Below, piece after piece: positions 1-8,535 of a stretch of DNA of 64,000 bases. Both the position numbers and the translations under genes were made by a program. Position 1 is the first letter of the stretch; each line of letters starts with the position of its first letter. Origin of the DNA: Bradyrhizobium sp. LMTR 3 (GTDB taxonomy: Bacteria > Pseudomonadota > Alphaproteobacteria > Rhizobiales > Xanthobacteraceae); the NCBI RefSeq assembly GCF_001693485.1, contig NZ_MAXC01000023.1:496001-560000 (forward strand), in the 5' to 3' direction. A model generated the notes under the pieces. It ran no database searches. It was given only the letters and a program-made list of their open reading frames with translations, and had not been told where the DNA came from.

Positions 1-728
1 GCCAGCGCGCTGTCGACCCACGGCTTGATACGCTCGGTCGAGCCGATCGCGTCCAGCATCTCCAGCACCGGTTCAGGGGCGCCGCCATGCAGCGGCCCGG
101 TCAGGGCGCAATAGCCGGCCGTGACGGCTGCGAACAAATCCGCTTGCGTCGAGGCTACCACGCGCGTCGTGAAGGTTGACGCATTCATGCCGTGGTCGCA
201 GACCGTGACGAAGTAGGTGTCCAGCGCGGTGATCTCGCGCGGTTCGGCTTTGCGGCCGCGCAGCATCGACAGCGTGTCGGCGGCATGGCCAAGGGTCGGG
301 TCGGGCGCGATCGGGTCCTCGCCTTTGGCCCGCTGCAGCAGCGCGCCCGCAATCACAGGCAATGCGCCGACGATGGTCGCCTCGTGCTCAAGTCCGTTCT
401 CGGCGCGCAGGCCGGCAACGGCTGCACGAAAGCCGTCGACGATCGACATGCCACGCGTTGCCGGCAGCAATTCGGGCAGCCGTGCGAATGCGCGTTCCCG
501 CGCAGCGCCGAGCCTCGAGCGCACATTGGCTTCGTTGAGCGAAGTTCCCATTGCGGCGTTCCACAGCCGCGCGGTCACGCCTTCAAAACTCGACTTGCCC
601 GCGAGGTCGCCGACCCGTTCGCCGGCGATGATCAGTTCGCCGCGCTCGCCGTCGACATGGCTGAGGACGGTTTCGGCGGCCGAAATGCCGTCGAGGCCGA
701 TCGGGGTCTTGGAAATCTGCATGTTCAT
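1..728 (-). CDS. Citrate synthase family protein (3' end outside window)
   Basis: Condenses acetyl-CoA or propionyl-CoA with oxaloacetate in the cytoplasm. Reading leftwards from ATG at 728 the protein begins MNMQISKTPIGLDGISAAET and contains HGMNASTF, the active-site His segment of citrate synthases, followed by the LTGPLHGGAPE turn; the rest lies beyond base 1. The start is supported by AGGAGAG five bases upstream. About 242 residues are visible. The gene is divergent from a second, HTH-bearing citrate synthase homologue 74 bp away, so the two probably share control. Whether it is a true citrate synthase or a 2-methylcitrate synthase cannot be decided from this part. Confidence 0.88.
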   Translation of the reverse strand, partial: MNMQISKTPIGLDGISAAETVLSHVDGERGELIIAGERVGDLAGKSSFEGVTARLWNAAMGTSLNEANVRSRLGAARERAFARLPELLPATRGMSIVDGFRAAVAGLRAENGLEHEATIVGALPVIAGALLQRAKGEDPIAPDPTLGHAADTLSMLRGRKAEPREITALDTYFVTVCDHGMNASTFTTRVVASTQADLFAAVTAGYCALTGPLHGGAPEPVLEMLDAIGSTERIKPWVDSAL

Positions 729-802
729 GATGGCTCTCCTTTGCCTGCTGTCAAAGGTCGGGCCTCTCGACAAATTGATCAATCTTGATTATGTAAATCA
801 AT
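729..802. promoter_or_regulatory. Divergent promoter region with two palindromes
   Basis: This 74-bp spacer separates the two divergent citrate synthase family genes. It holds a perfect 10-bp palindrome ATTGATCAAT (774-783) and an inverted repeat TTGATT-N5-AATCAA (785-801) that ends one base before the rightward ATG. A possible -35 TCGACA (767-772) with a weak -10 TATGTA (790-795) would place the transcription start at the ATG itself. The HTH domain of the rightward product is the obvious candidate to bind here; that is inference. Confidence 0.6.
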
Positions 803-2020
803 ATGAAAAAATCCGCCGGCCTTTACCTCTCGGCCCGCGAGGCCTCCGCCGAGCTCGCGATCTCCCAGGCGACCCTCTACGCCTATGTCAGCCGTGGCCT
901 GATCCGGTCGGAACCAGCGGAGGATTCTCGCAACCACCGCTACCGGGCCGAGGACGTCCGCACGCTGAAAGAGCGGCGCGCGCCGTCGCCGGAGCCGCGC
1001 GGCCTGCGCAGCTTCGACGCCGATCTGCCGGTGATGGACTCAGCCGTCGGAACCATCACCGAGGACGGCGCGATCTATCGCGGCGTCAACTGCATCGATC
1101 TCGCCGAGCGCGACACGATCGAACACGCCGCGACGCTGTTGTGGGATGTCACAGGCGTCGACCCCTTCGATCAGAACAATTGTCCCGTCGTGTCGGACGA
1201 AATGCGCGCAGTGGCCGAGGCCGCACGCGGGGCTAATGCGATCGATCGCGCCATCGCCGTGCTGGCGCTCGCCGCCAGGGCTGACCCGCGGGCCTTCACC
1301 CGTGCCGACGAAGAGCGCGCGATGCTAGGTGGCCGCATCATGCGCCTCGTGGTCGCGACCATGCTGAACGCCAAATCCTCGGCAAAGCCGCTTCACTTGC
1401 AGATCGCACGCGTCTGGGCGCCGGAGCACAAGCACGCGGCCGATCTGATCCGCCGCGCGCTCGTGCTGCTGGCGGATCATGAGCTGAATGCTTCGACCTT
1501 CACCGTGCGCTGCGCGGCCTCGACCGGGCTAAATCTCTACGATGCCATGATCGCCGGTCTCGTCGCGCTGAAAGGCCCGAAGCACGGCGGCGCCGGCGTG
1601 CTGGCGGCGCAGCTTCTGAAGACGCTTGCCAATGGCGAGGTCGCCCCCGTCATCCGCGAGCGCGTCGCGCTCGGCGAACGCTTCGCGGGCTTTGGTCATG
1701 GGGTCTATAAGCATGGCGATCCCCGTGCGTGGGCGCTCCTGGAGGCGCTGGCACGCTCGGGCGCGGACCGTAAGCTGACCCACGAAATCCCGGAGCGGAT
1801 CGCCGAAGCGACCGGCGAGTTCGTCAATATCGACTATGCCCTTGCGGTGCTGGTGCATACGCTCGGCCTGCCGCCGGGCCATGAACTGGTGCTGTTTTCC
1901 ATGGCGCGAACGGTCGGATGGATCGCGCATGCCTGCGAGCAATTGCGCCATGGCCGGCTGATCCGGCCCCGCGCGCGCTATGTTGGTCCCGCCCCGGGAC
2001 GGAGCCCCGTCCGCGCCTGA
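803..2020 (+). CDS. HTH-domain citrate synthase family protein
   Basis: A 405-residue fusion. Residues about 8-55 form a MerR/excisionase-like helix-turn-helix (SAREASAELAISQATLYAYV, then NHRYRAEDV). Residues about 75-385 are citrate synthase with the expected catalytic set: His226 in DHELNAST, His299 in GFGHGVYKHGDPR and Asp344 in NIDYAL, plus Arg369. The catalytic residues are intact, so it may be both enzyme and DNA-binding protein. No Shine-Dalgarno is visible and an in-frame stop lies 9 bp upstream of the ATG, so the start is forced and the mRNA may be leaderless. It overlaps the convergent dedA-type gene by 43 bp. DNA binding and autoregulation are inferred from domain content and the upstream palindromes. 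Confidence 0.88.
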   Translation: MKKSAGLYLSAREASAELAISQATLYAYVSRGLIRSEPAEDSRNHRYRAEDVRTLKERRAPSPEPRGLRSFDADLPVMDSAVGTITEDGAIYRGVNCIDLAERDTIEHAATLLWDVTGVDPFDQNNCPVVSDEMRAVAEAARGANAIDRAIAVLALAARADPRAFTRADEERAMLGGRIMRLVVATMLNAKSSAKPLHLQIARVWAPEHKHAADLIRRALVLLADHELNASTFTVRCAASTGLNLYDAMIAGLVALKGPKHGGAGVLAAQLLKTLANGEVAPVIRERVALGERFAGFGHGVYKHGDPRAWALLEALARSGADRKLTHEIPERIAEATGEFVNIDYALAVLVHTLGLPPGHELVLFSMARTVGWIAHACEQLRHGRLIRPRARYVGPAPGRSPVRA

Positions 2021-2637
2021 CGGCGGCGCAGCGTCCAGACCCCGAGCGCGACGATTGCGGCTGCGAATACGGCCAGCATCCAGAGATGCTTGCCGGTATG
2101 CTCATGATGCGGAAGGCCGGCGTAGTGGTGCAGCGCCGAGACCGCCAGCACTCCCGGTAGCACATGCGCCAATGCCCAGGCCAGCACGGCCGGAACATTG
2201 ACACCATAGAACCGGCCCGGCGGCATCCCGAGCGCGCCCGCAGTGACCGGCACGAAGGCGCGGATCGGCGGCACGAAGCGGGCGAAGAATACGGCCAATG
2301 TGCCCCAGCGTTGGAAGAACGCTTCGCTTTGCGCCATCACGTTCGGATAATTCTTCAACGGCCAGGCGCCGAGGATTTCGCGCTGCGAGCGATGGCCGGC
2401 CCAGAACGCCGTACCGTCACCCAGCAACGCCCCGGCAATCGCCGCCGCCAGCACGCCCCAAAGTTTCAATTCGCCACCCGGCACCAGCGCGCTCAGGGCC
2501 AGAATGATGGTCGAGCCCGGCACCAGCGCGCCCATAACCGGGACCGCCTCCAGCAATGCCGCCAAGAAGAGCGCGAGATAGGCCAGCCATGGATGTGCCG
2601 ACACCAGCGCAATCAGGGAATCAAGGAATGAAGTCAC
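1978..2637 (-). CDS. DedA family inner-membrane protein
   Basis: A 219-residue polytopic membrane protein of the DedA/SNARE-associated (VTT) family, which includes undecaprenyl-phosphate and phospholipid flippases. It has the amphipathic start, the GALVPGST segment near residue 30 and the family signature FFARFVPPIRAFVPVTAG near residue 120 with its conserved arginines, followed by more hydrophobic segments and a basic C-terminus. The GTG at 2637 is preferred because AGGAG lies 5 bp upstream; the frame stays open for another 28 residues that do not look like DedA. Its last 43 bp overlap the end of the convergent HTH-citrate synthase gene. Confidence 0.85.
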   Translation of the reverse strand: MTSFLDSLIALVSAHPWLAYLALFLAALLEAVPVMGALVPGSTIILALSALVPGGELKLWGVLAAAIAGALLGDGTAFWAGHRSQREILGAWPLKNYPNVMAQSEAFFQRWGTLAVFFARFVPPIRAFVPVTAGALGMPPGRFYGVNVPAVLAWALAHVLPGVLAVSALHHYAGLPHHEHTGKHLWMLAVFAAAIVALGVWTLRRRQARTGLRPGAGPT

Positions 2638-2917
2638 AGGGCTCCTGTTGGGTGGCGGCCTGCCGGACCCAAAACTATCAATTTGGGGCGCAAGCCGAAA
2701 GTCCGCCCAAGGGCGCCGCATGGCAAAAGTGCGGCGTGATTCGCAGAGCAGCCCTCCAAAAACCTGAGAGATGGCTTATCTCAATGATAAGGCAATGGAA
2801 CTTTGATTGCGCCGCGGGCTTCTGCCGGCCCCTGCTCTCTGCTAGGTTCACGGTAGCCCCCATCCGCAGCCATTCAACAGATCTGGTTTCGGGAATGCCC
2901 GGGACCTCGGAGGATTG

Positions 2918-3916
2918 ATGACGACCGCCGCCATGAGCAAAGTTTCGGAGCCCGTCGGACTGCCCGACATGAAGGTGTCGGTCCGGCAGGTTTTCGGTAT
3001 CGACAGCGACCTCGAAGTGCCGGCCTATTCCGAAGTCGACCCGCATGTGCCGGAAGTCGATTCGGACTACCGCTTCGACCGCGCCACCACGCTCGCAATT
3101 CTTGCCGGTTTCGCCAAGAACCGCCGCGTCATGGTCACCGGCTACCACGGCACCGGCAAATCGACCCATATCGAGCAGGTCGCCGCAAGGCTGAACTGGC
3201 CCTGCGTGCGCGTCAACCTGGACAGCCACATCAGCCGTATCGATCTGGTCGGCAAGGATTCGATCGTCATCAAGGACGGCAAGCAGGTCACCGAATTCCG
3301 CGACGGCATCCTGCCCTGGGCGCTGCAGCACAACATCGCGCTGGTATTCGACGAATACGACGCCGGCCGCCCCGACGTGATGTTCGTGATCCAGCGCGTG
3401 CTGGAAGTCTCCGGCCGCCTGACGCTGTTGGACCAGAACAAGGTGATCAAGCCGCATCCGGCGTTCCGCCTGTTTTCGACCGCCAACACGGTCGGCCTCG
3501 GCGACACCTCGGGCCTCTATCACGGCACCCAGCAGATCAACCAGGGCCAGATGGACCGCTGGTCGATCGTCACCACGCTGAACTATCTGGCGCATGACGA
3601 GGAAGTCGAGATCGTGCTGGCCAAGGCGCATCACTACCGCACCCAGGAAGGTCGCGACATCGTCAACAAGATGGTGCGGCTGGCCGATCTCACCCGTAAC
3701 GCATTCGCCAACGGCGATCTGTCGACGGTGATGAGCCCGCGCACCGTGATCACCTGGGCCGAGAACTCCGACATCTTCGGCGATATCGGCTTCGCGTTCC
3801 GCGTCACCTTCCTCAACAAGTGTGACGAACTGGAGCGGCCGCTGGTGGCCGAATTCTACCAGCGCTGCTTCAACCAGGAGCTGCCCGAGAGTTCGGTGAA
3901 CGTGGCGCTTTCGTAG
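2918..3916 (+). CDS. cobS: Cobaltochelatase subunit CobS
   Basis: AAA+ ATPase subunit of the aerobic cobaltochelatase CobNST, which inserts cobalt into hydrogenobyrinic acid a,c-diamide. The 332-residue product has Walker A GYHGTGKST (75-83), Walker B VFDEYD (143-148), the N-terminal CobS segment DMKVSVRQVFGIDSDLEVPA and the STANTVGLGDTSGLY segment of the family. ATG 2918 follows GGAGG with a 4-bp gap; ATG 2933 is an alternative but lacks a close ribosome site. cobT follows on the same strand after a 136-bp repeat-bearing spacer. No cobalamin riboswitch was seen upstream, and cobN is not in the window. Confidence 0.95.
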   Translation: MTTAAMSKVSEPVGLPDMKVSVRQVFGIDSDLEVPAYSEVDPHVPEVDSDYRFDRATTLAILAGFAKNRRVMVTGYHGTGKSTHIEQVAARLNWPCVRVNLDSHISRIDLVGKDSIVIKDGKQVTEFRDGILPWALQHNIALVFDEYDAGRPDVMFVIQRVLEVSGRLTLLDQNKVIKPHPAFRLFSTANTVGLGDTSGLYHGTQQINQGQMDRWSIVTTLNYLAHDEEVEIVLAKAHHYRTQEGRDIVNKMVRLADLTRNAFANGDLSTVMSPRTVITWAENSDIFGDIGFAFRVTFLNKCDELERPLVAEFYQRCFNQELPESSVNVALS

Positions 3917-3918
3917 CT

Positions 3919-4038
3919 GTCGTTCCCGCGAAAGCGGGAACCCATACGCCGAGGACTTTCGATGGAAGGATGTTGCCAACGTCGGGTGAATTAACGACCG
4001 CTGGTGGTTATGGGTCCCTGCTTTCGCAGGGACGACGG
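3919..4038. repeat. Dispersed inverted repeat, family C
   Basis: The spacer between cobS and cobT holds GTCGTTCCCGCGAAAGCGGG followed by ACCCATA, then later TATGGGTCCCTG-CTTTCG-CAGGGACGAC: two small hairpins facing each other. Close relatives lie at 59331-59455 and, more diverged or split, at 36529-36641 and 46371-46556. It is a mobile REP/BIME-like unit typical of rhizobial intergenic regions. Confidence 0.8.
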
Positions 4039-4052
4039 GTGATAGAAACGTA

Positions 4053-5957
4053 ATGACGACGTCGAACATCAAATTCCGTACCGGATCCAAGGAAGCCCCG
4101 ACCGAACCGTTCAAGCGCGCGGTGACCTCGTGCCTGCGCGCGATCGCCAAGGCGCCGGAACTGGAAGTGACATTCGCGGCCGAGCGCCCCGGTCTTGCAC
4201 CGGGCAAGGCACGGTTGCCGGAGCCGGCGCGCAAGATGACCAAGCGGGATGCTGCGATCGTGCGGGGGCACGCCGATTCGGTTGCGTTGAAGCTCGCCTG
4301 TCATGATCCCAAGGTGCATCGCAAGCTGATGCCGGGAAATCCGCAGGCGCGTGGCGTGTTCGAGGCGGTGGAGCAGGCCCGTGTCGAGGCCATCGGTTCG
4401 CGGCGGATGGCGGGTGTGGCGAAGAACTTGACCGCGATGCTCGACGATCACTTTCATCGCGGCAAATACGACGAGATCACCGATCGCGCCGATGCGCCGC
4501 TGTCCGATGCGCTGGCGATGCTGGTGCGCGAACGGCTGACGGGCCTTGCGCCGCCGGCGGCTGCGAAAAAAATGGTCGATCTCTGGCGTCCGGCGCTGGA
4601 AGACAAGATCGGCACCCGGCTCGACAAGCTCAGCCGCGTCACCGAGGACCAGGCCAAGTTTGGCGATCTCGTGCACGACCTCTTGTCGGCGCTCGACCTC
4701 GGCGACGACCGCGATGCGGACGCCGATGACGAAGAAAACGACGACGAGAATCAGGACGGCGAGAGCGATCAGTCCGGCTCCGAGGGCTCGCCCGATTCCG
4801 ATGCCGCGCAGGAAATGAGCGCCGACCAGGCGCAGGCTTCCACCGACGAAATGTCGGAAAGCGCGATGGAGAGCGCGCAGGCTTCCACGTCAGATACGTT
4901 CGACGACGGCGAGCTCGGCGACGACGAGACGCCGGGCGAAGCGACGCGGCCGAATACGCGCGGCGCCAACGAGCCGCGCGGCCCGGAATATCACGCCTTT
5001 GCACCGAAATTCGACGAAGTCATCGCCGCCGAAGATCTCTGCGACCATGACGAGCTGGAGCGGCTGCGCTCCTACCTCGACAAGCAGCTCGCGCATCTGC
5101 AGGGCATCGTGGCGCGGCTCGCCAACCGGCTGCAGCGCCGCCTGATGGCGCAGCAAAACCGCGCCTGGGAGTTCGATCTCGAGGAAGGCATTCTCGATCC
5201 CGCAAGGCTGTCGCGCGTGGTCACCGATCCCTATCACCCGCTGTCCTTCATGCACGAGAAGGAGGCGACCTTCCGCGACACCGTGGTGACGCTGCTGCTC
5301 GACAATTCCGGGTCGATGCGCGGCCGGCCGATCACGGTGGCGGCCACTTGCGCCGACATTCTGGCGCGCACGCTGGAGCGTTGCGGCGTCAAGGTCGAGA
5401 TTTTGGGTTTTACCACCCGCGCCTGGAAGGGCGGCCAGTCCCGCGAGGCGTGGCTCGCGGCCGGCAAGCCGGCCAATCCGGGCCGGCTCAACGATCTTCG
5501 CCACATCATCTACAAGTCCGCCGACGCGCCCTGGCGCCGTTCGCGCAAGAATCTCGGCCTGATGATGCGCGAGGGCCTGCTGAAGGAAAACATCGACGGC
5601 GAGGCGCTTGATTGGGCGCACAAGCGACTGCTTGGCCGCGCCGAGCAGCGCAAGATCCTGATGATGATTTCGGACGGCGCGCCGGTCGACGATTCCACGC
5701 TGTCGGTCAATCCCGGCAACTACCTCGAGCGGCACCTGCGCCACATCATCGAGGAGATCGAGACCCGTTCGCCGGTCGAACTGATCGCGATCGGCATCGG
5801 TCACGACGTCACGCGCTATTATCGCCGCGCCGTCACCATCGTCGATGCCGAGGAGCTCGGCGGCGCCATCACCGAAAAGCTCGCCGAGCTGTTCAGCGAA
5901 ACTCACGGCGCCGCGCCTGCCAACGGTCACCGCCGGCCGCGCCGCCTGCACTCGTGA
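4053..5957 (+). CDS. cobT: Cobaltochelatase subunit CobT
   Basis: Partner of CobS in the cobalt chelatase; the CobS-CobT chaperone-like assembly acts on CobN. The 634-residue protein has an N-terminal CobT domain (about 5-215), a strongly acidic low-complexity linker (about 217-295, rich in Asp, Glu, Ser) and a C-terminal von Willebrand A domain with the MIDAS motif DNSGSM (417-422) and later MMISDGAPVDD. Length and order match known CobT. ATG 4053 has only a weak ribosome site; translation may partly depend on cobS. The esterase gene starts 5 bp after the stop, suggesting one transcript. Confidence 0.95.
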   Translation: MTTSNIKFRTGSKEAPTEPFKRAVTSCLRAIAKAPELEVTFAAERPGLAPGKARLPEPARKMTKRDAAIVRGHADSVALKLACHDPKVHRKLMPGNPQARGVFEAVEQARVEAIGSRRMAGVAKNLTAMLDDHFHRGKYDEITDRADAPLSDALAMLVRERLTGLAPPAAAKKMVDLWRPALEDKIGTRLDKLSRVTEDQAKFGDLVHDLLSALDLGDDRDADADDEENDDENQDGESDQSGSEGSPDSDAAQEMSADQAQASTDEMSESAMESAQASTSDTFDDGELGDDETPGEATRPNTRGANEPRGPEYHAFAPKFDEVIAAEDLCDHDELERLRSYLDKQLAHLQGIVARLANRLQRRLMAQQNRAWEFDLEEGILDPARLSRVVTDPYHPLSFMHEKEATFRDTVVTLLLDNSGSMRGRPITVAATCADILARTLERCGVKVEILGFTTRAWKGGQSREAWLAAGKPANPGRLNDLRHIIYKSADAPWRRSRKNLGLMMREGLLKENIDGEALDWAHKRLLGRAEQRKILMMISDGAPVDDSTLSVNPGNYLERHLRHIIEEIETRSPVELIAIGIGHDVTRYYRRAVTIVDAEELGGAITEKLAELFSETHGAAPANGHRRPRRLHS

Positions 5958-5961
5958 GCGC

Positions 5962-7029
5962 ATGCCCCCGCTCATAGGCCGCCGCCGCCTTTTGAAATAT
6001 GCAGCGGCGGGGCTTTCCATGGCGGCCGTGCCCGGCGCGGCATTGGCGCAGACCGCCGTTCAGCGGCCACTGAGGCAGACCGTTCCCGACGAGTTCTCGG
6101 TCCGTGCGCCGGTCTCGATCGACGTCAATGCAAGGCCGCTGCAGTCGTTCGACACCCGCGACCGCTCGCGTGTGCGGTTCGGCGAACTCGAATTTCGCAG
6201 CGGGCTGATCCTGACCTCGCGGTTCCGCGGCTTCGGTGGCTTGTCCGGCCTGCGGCTGGATCCAAAGGGCGAGCGCTTCATCGCCATCAGCGACAAGGGG
6301 GGCTGGTTCACCGGCCGCATTGTCTACAAGGGCCGCGAGATGACCGGACTCGACGATGTCGAGGCTTCGCCGGTGTTGGGTCCGGACGGCAAGCCGATCA
6401 CCTCGCGCGGCTGGTACGACACCGAGGCGCTCGCGCTCGACGGCTCGCTGGTCTATGTCGGCCTCGAGCGCGTCCATCAGATACTGCGCTTCGACTTCGC
6501 CAAGGGATTTACCCACGCGCATGGCGAATTGATTCAGTTGCCGCTCGGCGTGCGCAAGCTGCCCAGCAACAAGGGAATCGAGGCGCTCGTCGTGGTGCCG
6601 AAGGGCCTGCCGCTGGCGGGAACGCTGATCGCGATCTCCGAACGCGGGCTCGACGCGCAGGGCAACATCACGGCCTTCCTGATCGGCAGGACGCTGGGGC
6701 TGTTCAGCGTCCGCCGCAGCGACAATTTCGATATCAGCGACGCGGTGCTGCTGCCGTCCGGCGGGCTGCTGCTGCTCGAACGCAAATTCTCCTGGCTCGG
6801 CGGCGTCGGCATCCGCATCCGCCGCATCGCGCTTGCCTCTATCGCCCCCGGGGCAGTTATCGACGGCCCCGTGATCTTCGAGGCCGATCTCGGCAGCGAG
6901 ATCGACAATCTGGAAGGCATCGACGCCCATGTCACGCCGGAGGGCGAAACGATCCTGACGCTCATCTCCGACGACAATTTTTCGATGATCCAGCGCAATC
7001 TGCTGCTGCAATTCGCGCTGGTGGAGTAG
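5962..7029 (+). CDS. Secreted esterase-like protein of the phytase family
   Basis: A 355-residue protein matching the 'esterase-like activity of phytase' family, a beta-propeller of poorly known function. The N-terminus MPPLIGRRRLLKYAAAGLSM with AALAQ is a twin-arginine-like export signal. The body has the family pattern FGGLSGLRLDPKGERFIAIS, LDDVEASPVLGPDG and WYDTEALAL. ATG 5962 is chosen because it begins the signal peptide just after the cobT stop; the frame extends upstream inside cobT. Adjacency to cobT suggests co-transcription, but no cobalamin-related role is established. Periplasmic location is inferred from the signal. Confidence 0.8.
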   Translation: MPPLIGRRRLLKYAAAGLSMAAVPGAALAQTAVQRPLRQTVPDEFSVRAPVSIDVNARPLQSFDTRDRSRVRFGELEFRSGLILTSRFRGFGGLSGLRLDPKGERFIAISDKGGWFTGRIVYKGREMTGLDDVEASPVLGPDGKPITSRGWYDTEALALDGSLVYVGLERVHQILRFDFAKGFTHAHGELIQLPLGVRKLPSNKGIEALVVVPKGLPLAGTLIAISERGLDAQGNITAFLIGRTLGLFSVRRSDNFDISDAVLLPSGGLLLLERKFSWLGGVGIRIRRIALASIAPGAVIDGPVIFEADLGSEIDNLEGIDAHVTPEGETILTLISDDNFSMIQRNLLLQFALVE

Positions 7030-7146
7030 CGCCGCTTCTTCTCCCGTATATTCGCCCGGCAGGGTTGAGCCGGGCGCGGGTTGAGCGGCGGGCGCGGCCT
7101 CGTTACACAATAGGGCTTGCTTCCTCCGGTCCGGATCCCTTTGCCC

Positions 7147-8259
7147 ATGAGCGCTCTGTTTACCCCGATCAAGCTGCGCGGCCTTAACCTTGCCAACCGC
7201 ATCATGGTGGCGCCGATGTGCCAGTATTCGGCCGTCGACGGCGAGGCCAATGACTGGCACTTCACCCATATCAATTCGCTCGCGCTGTCGGGGGCGAGCG
7301 TCTTCTGTATCGAGGCGACTGCGGTGGAGCCGACGGGCCGGATCACGCCGGGCTGTCTCGGCCTCTACAACGACGCCACCGAAGCCGCGCTGAGGCCGAT
7401 CCTGGCCTCCGTGCGCAAGCGTTCGAAGGCCGCCGTGATGATGCAGCTCGCGCATGCCGGCCGCAAGGCATCGAGCCACACGCCGTGGGAAGGCGGGCAA
7501 CTGATCCCGGTGGCCGAAGGCGGCTGGCGGGCGGAGGGGCCGTCGGCGATCCCGCACAAGGAGAGCGAGCCGCCGCCCGTTGCCTTCGATGCCACGGGCC
7601 TTGCGCGCGTGCGCGATGCGTTCGTGGCGACCACGAAGCGCGCCGAGCGGCTCGGCATCGACGCGATCGAGGTGCACTCGGCGCACGGCTATCTGCTGCA
7701 CCAGTTCCTGTCGCCGATCGCCAACCGGCGCACCGATCAATATGGCGGCTCGTTGCAGAATCGCATGCGCTTCCCGCTCGAAGTGTTCGACGCGGTGCGC
7801 GCGGCGTTTCCGCACGACAAGCCGGTCGGCATTCGCGTGTCCTGCACCGACTGGGTCGAGGGCGGCTGGGATCTGGCGCAGACCATCGAGTTCGCGCAGG
7901 CGCTGAAAAAGCACGGCGTCGACTGGATCGACGCGTCCTCGGGCGGCGTGTCGCCGCTGCAAAAAATTCCGCTCGGCCCCGGCTACCAGGTGCCGTTCGC
8001 GCAAGCGATCCGCGAGGCGACCGGGCTGACCACCATTGCCGTCGGCCTGATCACCGAAGCCAAGCAGGCCGAGGAGATCGTGGCCTCCGGCAAGGCCGAC
8101 ATGGTCGCGCTCGCCCGCGCCATGCTCTACGACCCGCGCTGGGGCTGGCACGCCGCTGCCGAACTCGGCGGCGAGGTGTTCGCCCCGCCGCAATACTGGC
8201 GCTCGCAGCCTTCGACGCAAAAGGCACTGTTCGGCGCGACGACGTTCGGGACGCGGTAG
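7147..8259 (+). CDS. NADH:flavin oxidoreductase, XenA/YqjM-type Old Yellow Enzyme
   Basis: FMN enzyme that reduces activated C=C bonds of enones, nitro-compounds or nitrate esters with NAD(P)H. The 370-residue product begins MSALFTPIKLRGLNLANRI and has the thermophilic-like OYE signature PMCQYSA with Cys25 and Tyr27, the same numbering as Pseudomonas XenA, the His pair in HSAHGYLLHQFLSP, and a C-terminal FMN-phosphate region (AVGLITEAKQAEEI, DMVALARAMLYDPRW). ATG 7147 gives the canonical N-terminus; 10 further upstream codons are open. It stands alone with no operon partner. Confidence 0.92.
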   Translation: MSALFTPIKLRGLNLANRIMVAPMCQYSAVDGEANDWHFTHINSLALSGASVFCIEATAVEPTGRITPGCLGLYNDATEAALRPILASVRKRSKAAVMMQLAHAGRKASSHTPWEGGQLIPVAEGGWRAEGPSAIPHKESEPPPVAFDATGLARVRDAFVATTKRAERLGIDAIEVHSAHGYLLHQFLSPIANRRTDQYGGSLQNRMRFPLEVFDAVRAAFPHDKPVGIRVSCTDWVEGGWDLAQTIEFAQALKKHGVDWIDASSGGVSPLQKIPLGPGYQVPFAQAIREATGLTTIAVGLITEAKQAEEIVASGKADMVALARAMLYDPRWGWHAAAELGGEVFAPPQYWRSQPSTQKALFGATTFGTR

Positions 8260-8264
8260 CGCAT

Positions 8265-8406
8265 CACTTCCCTTCTCCCCTTGTGGGAGAAGGTGGATCG
8301 CTGGCGCGCAGCGGCAGCGAGACGGATGAGGGGTCTGTCTCCGCGGATGCAAACCCCTCATCCGGCGCTTCGCGCCACCTTCTCCCACAAGGGGAGAAGG
8401 GAAGTG
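8265..8406. repeat. Dispersed inverted repeat, family A (32-bp perfect arms)
   Basis: CACTTCCCTTCTCCCCTTGT and the following 12 bp (8265-8296) recur as an exact reverse complement at 8375-8406, flanking a core with CCTCATCCGGCGCTTCGCGCC. Copies lie at 11053-11190, 22813-22995 and 29681-29834, with variants at 16760-16864, 23524-23547 and 55140-55271. Each arm is itself a hairpin. All lie between genes. Confidence 0.9.
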
Positions 8407-8535
8407 CGCGTCACTCCGCCGCGCGAACCTCAGCCCAGCCGTTTCGTCATATCTCGGCCATACGTTCGGCGTGCTATGCTTTCGCGTGCGCGCGATAGAC
8501 GCGTTTTCAATAACAACATACAGCGAGGACGCCCC

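Noticed and set aside
2638..2917. Possible cobalamin riboswitch before cobS
   Set aside because: I looked for a B12-box-like core and the usual arms and saw neither. Only weak local hairpins are present.
2678..4243. 521-residue minus-strand frame over cobS
   Set aside because: Antisense to a well-conserved CobS; rich in His/Arg/Val in a way typical of shadow translation.
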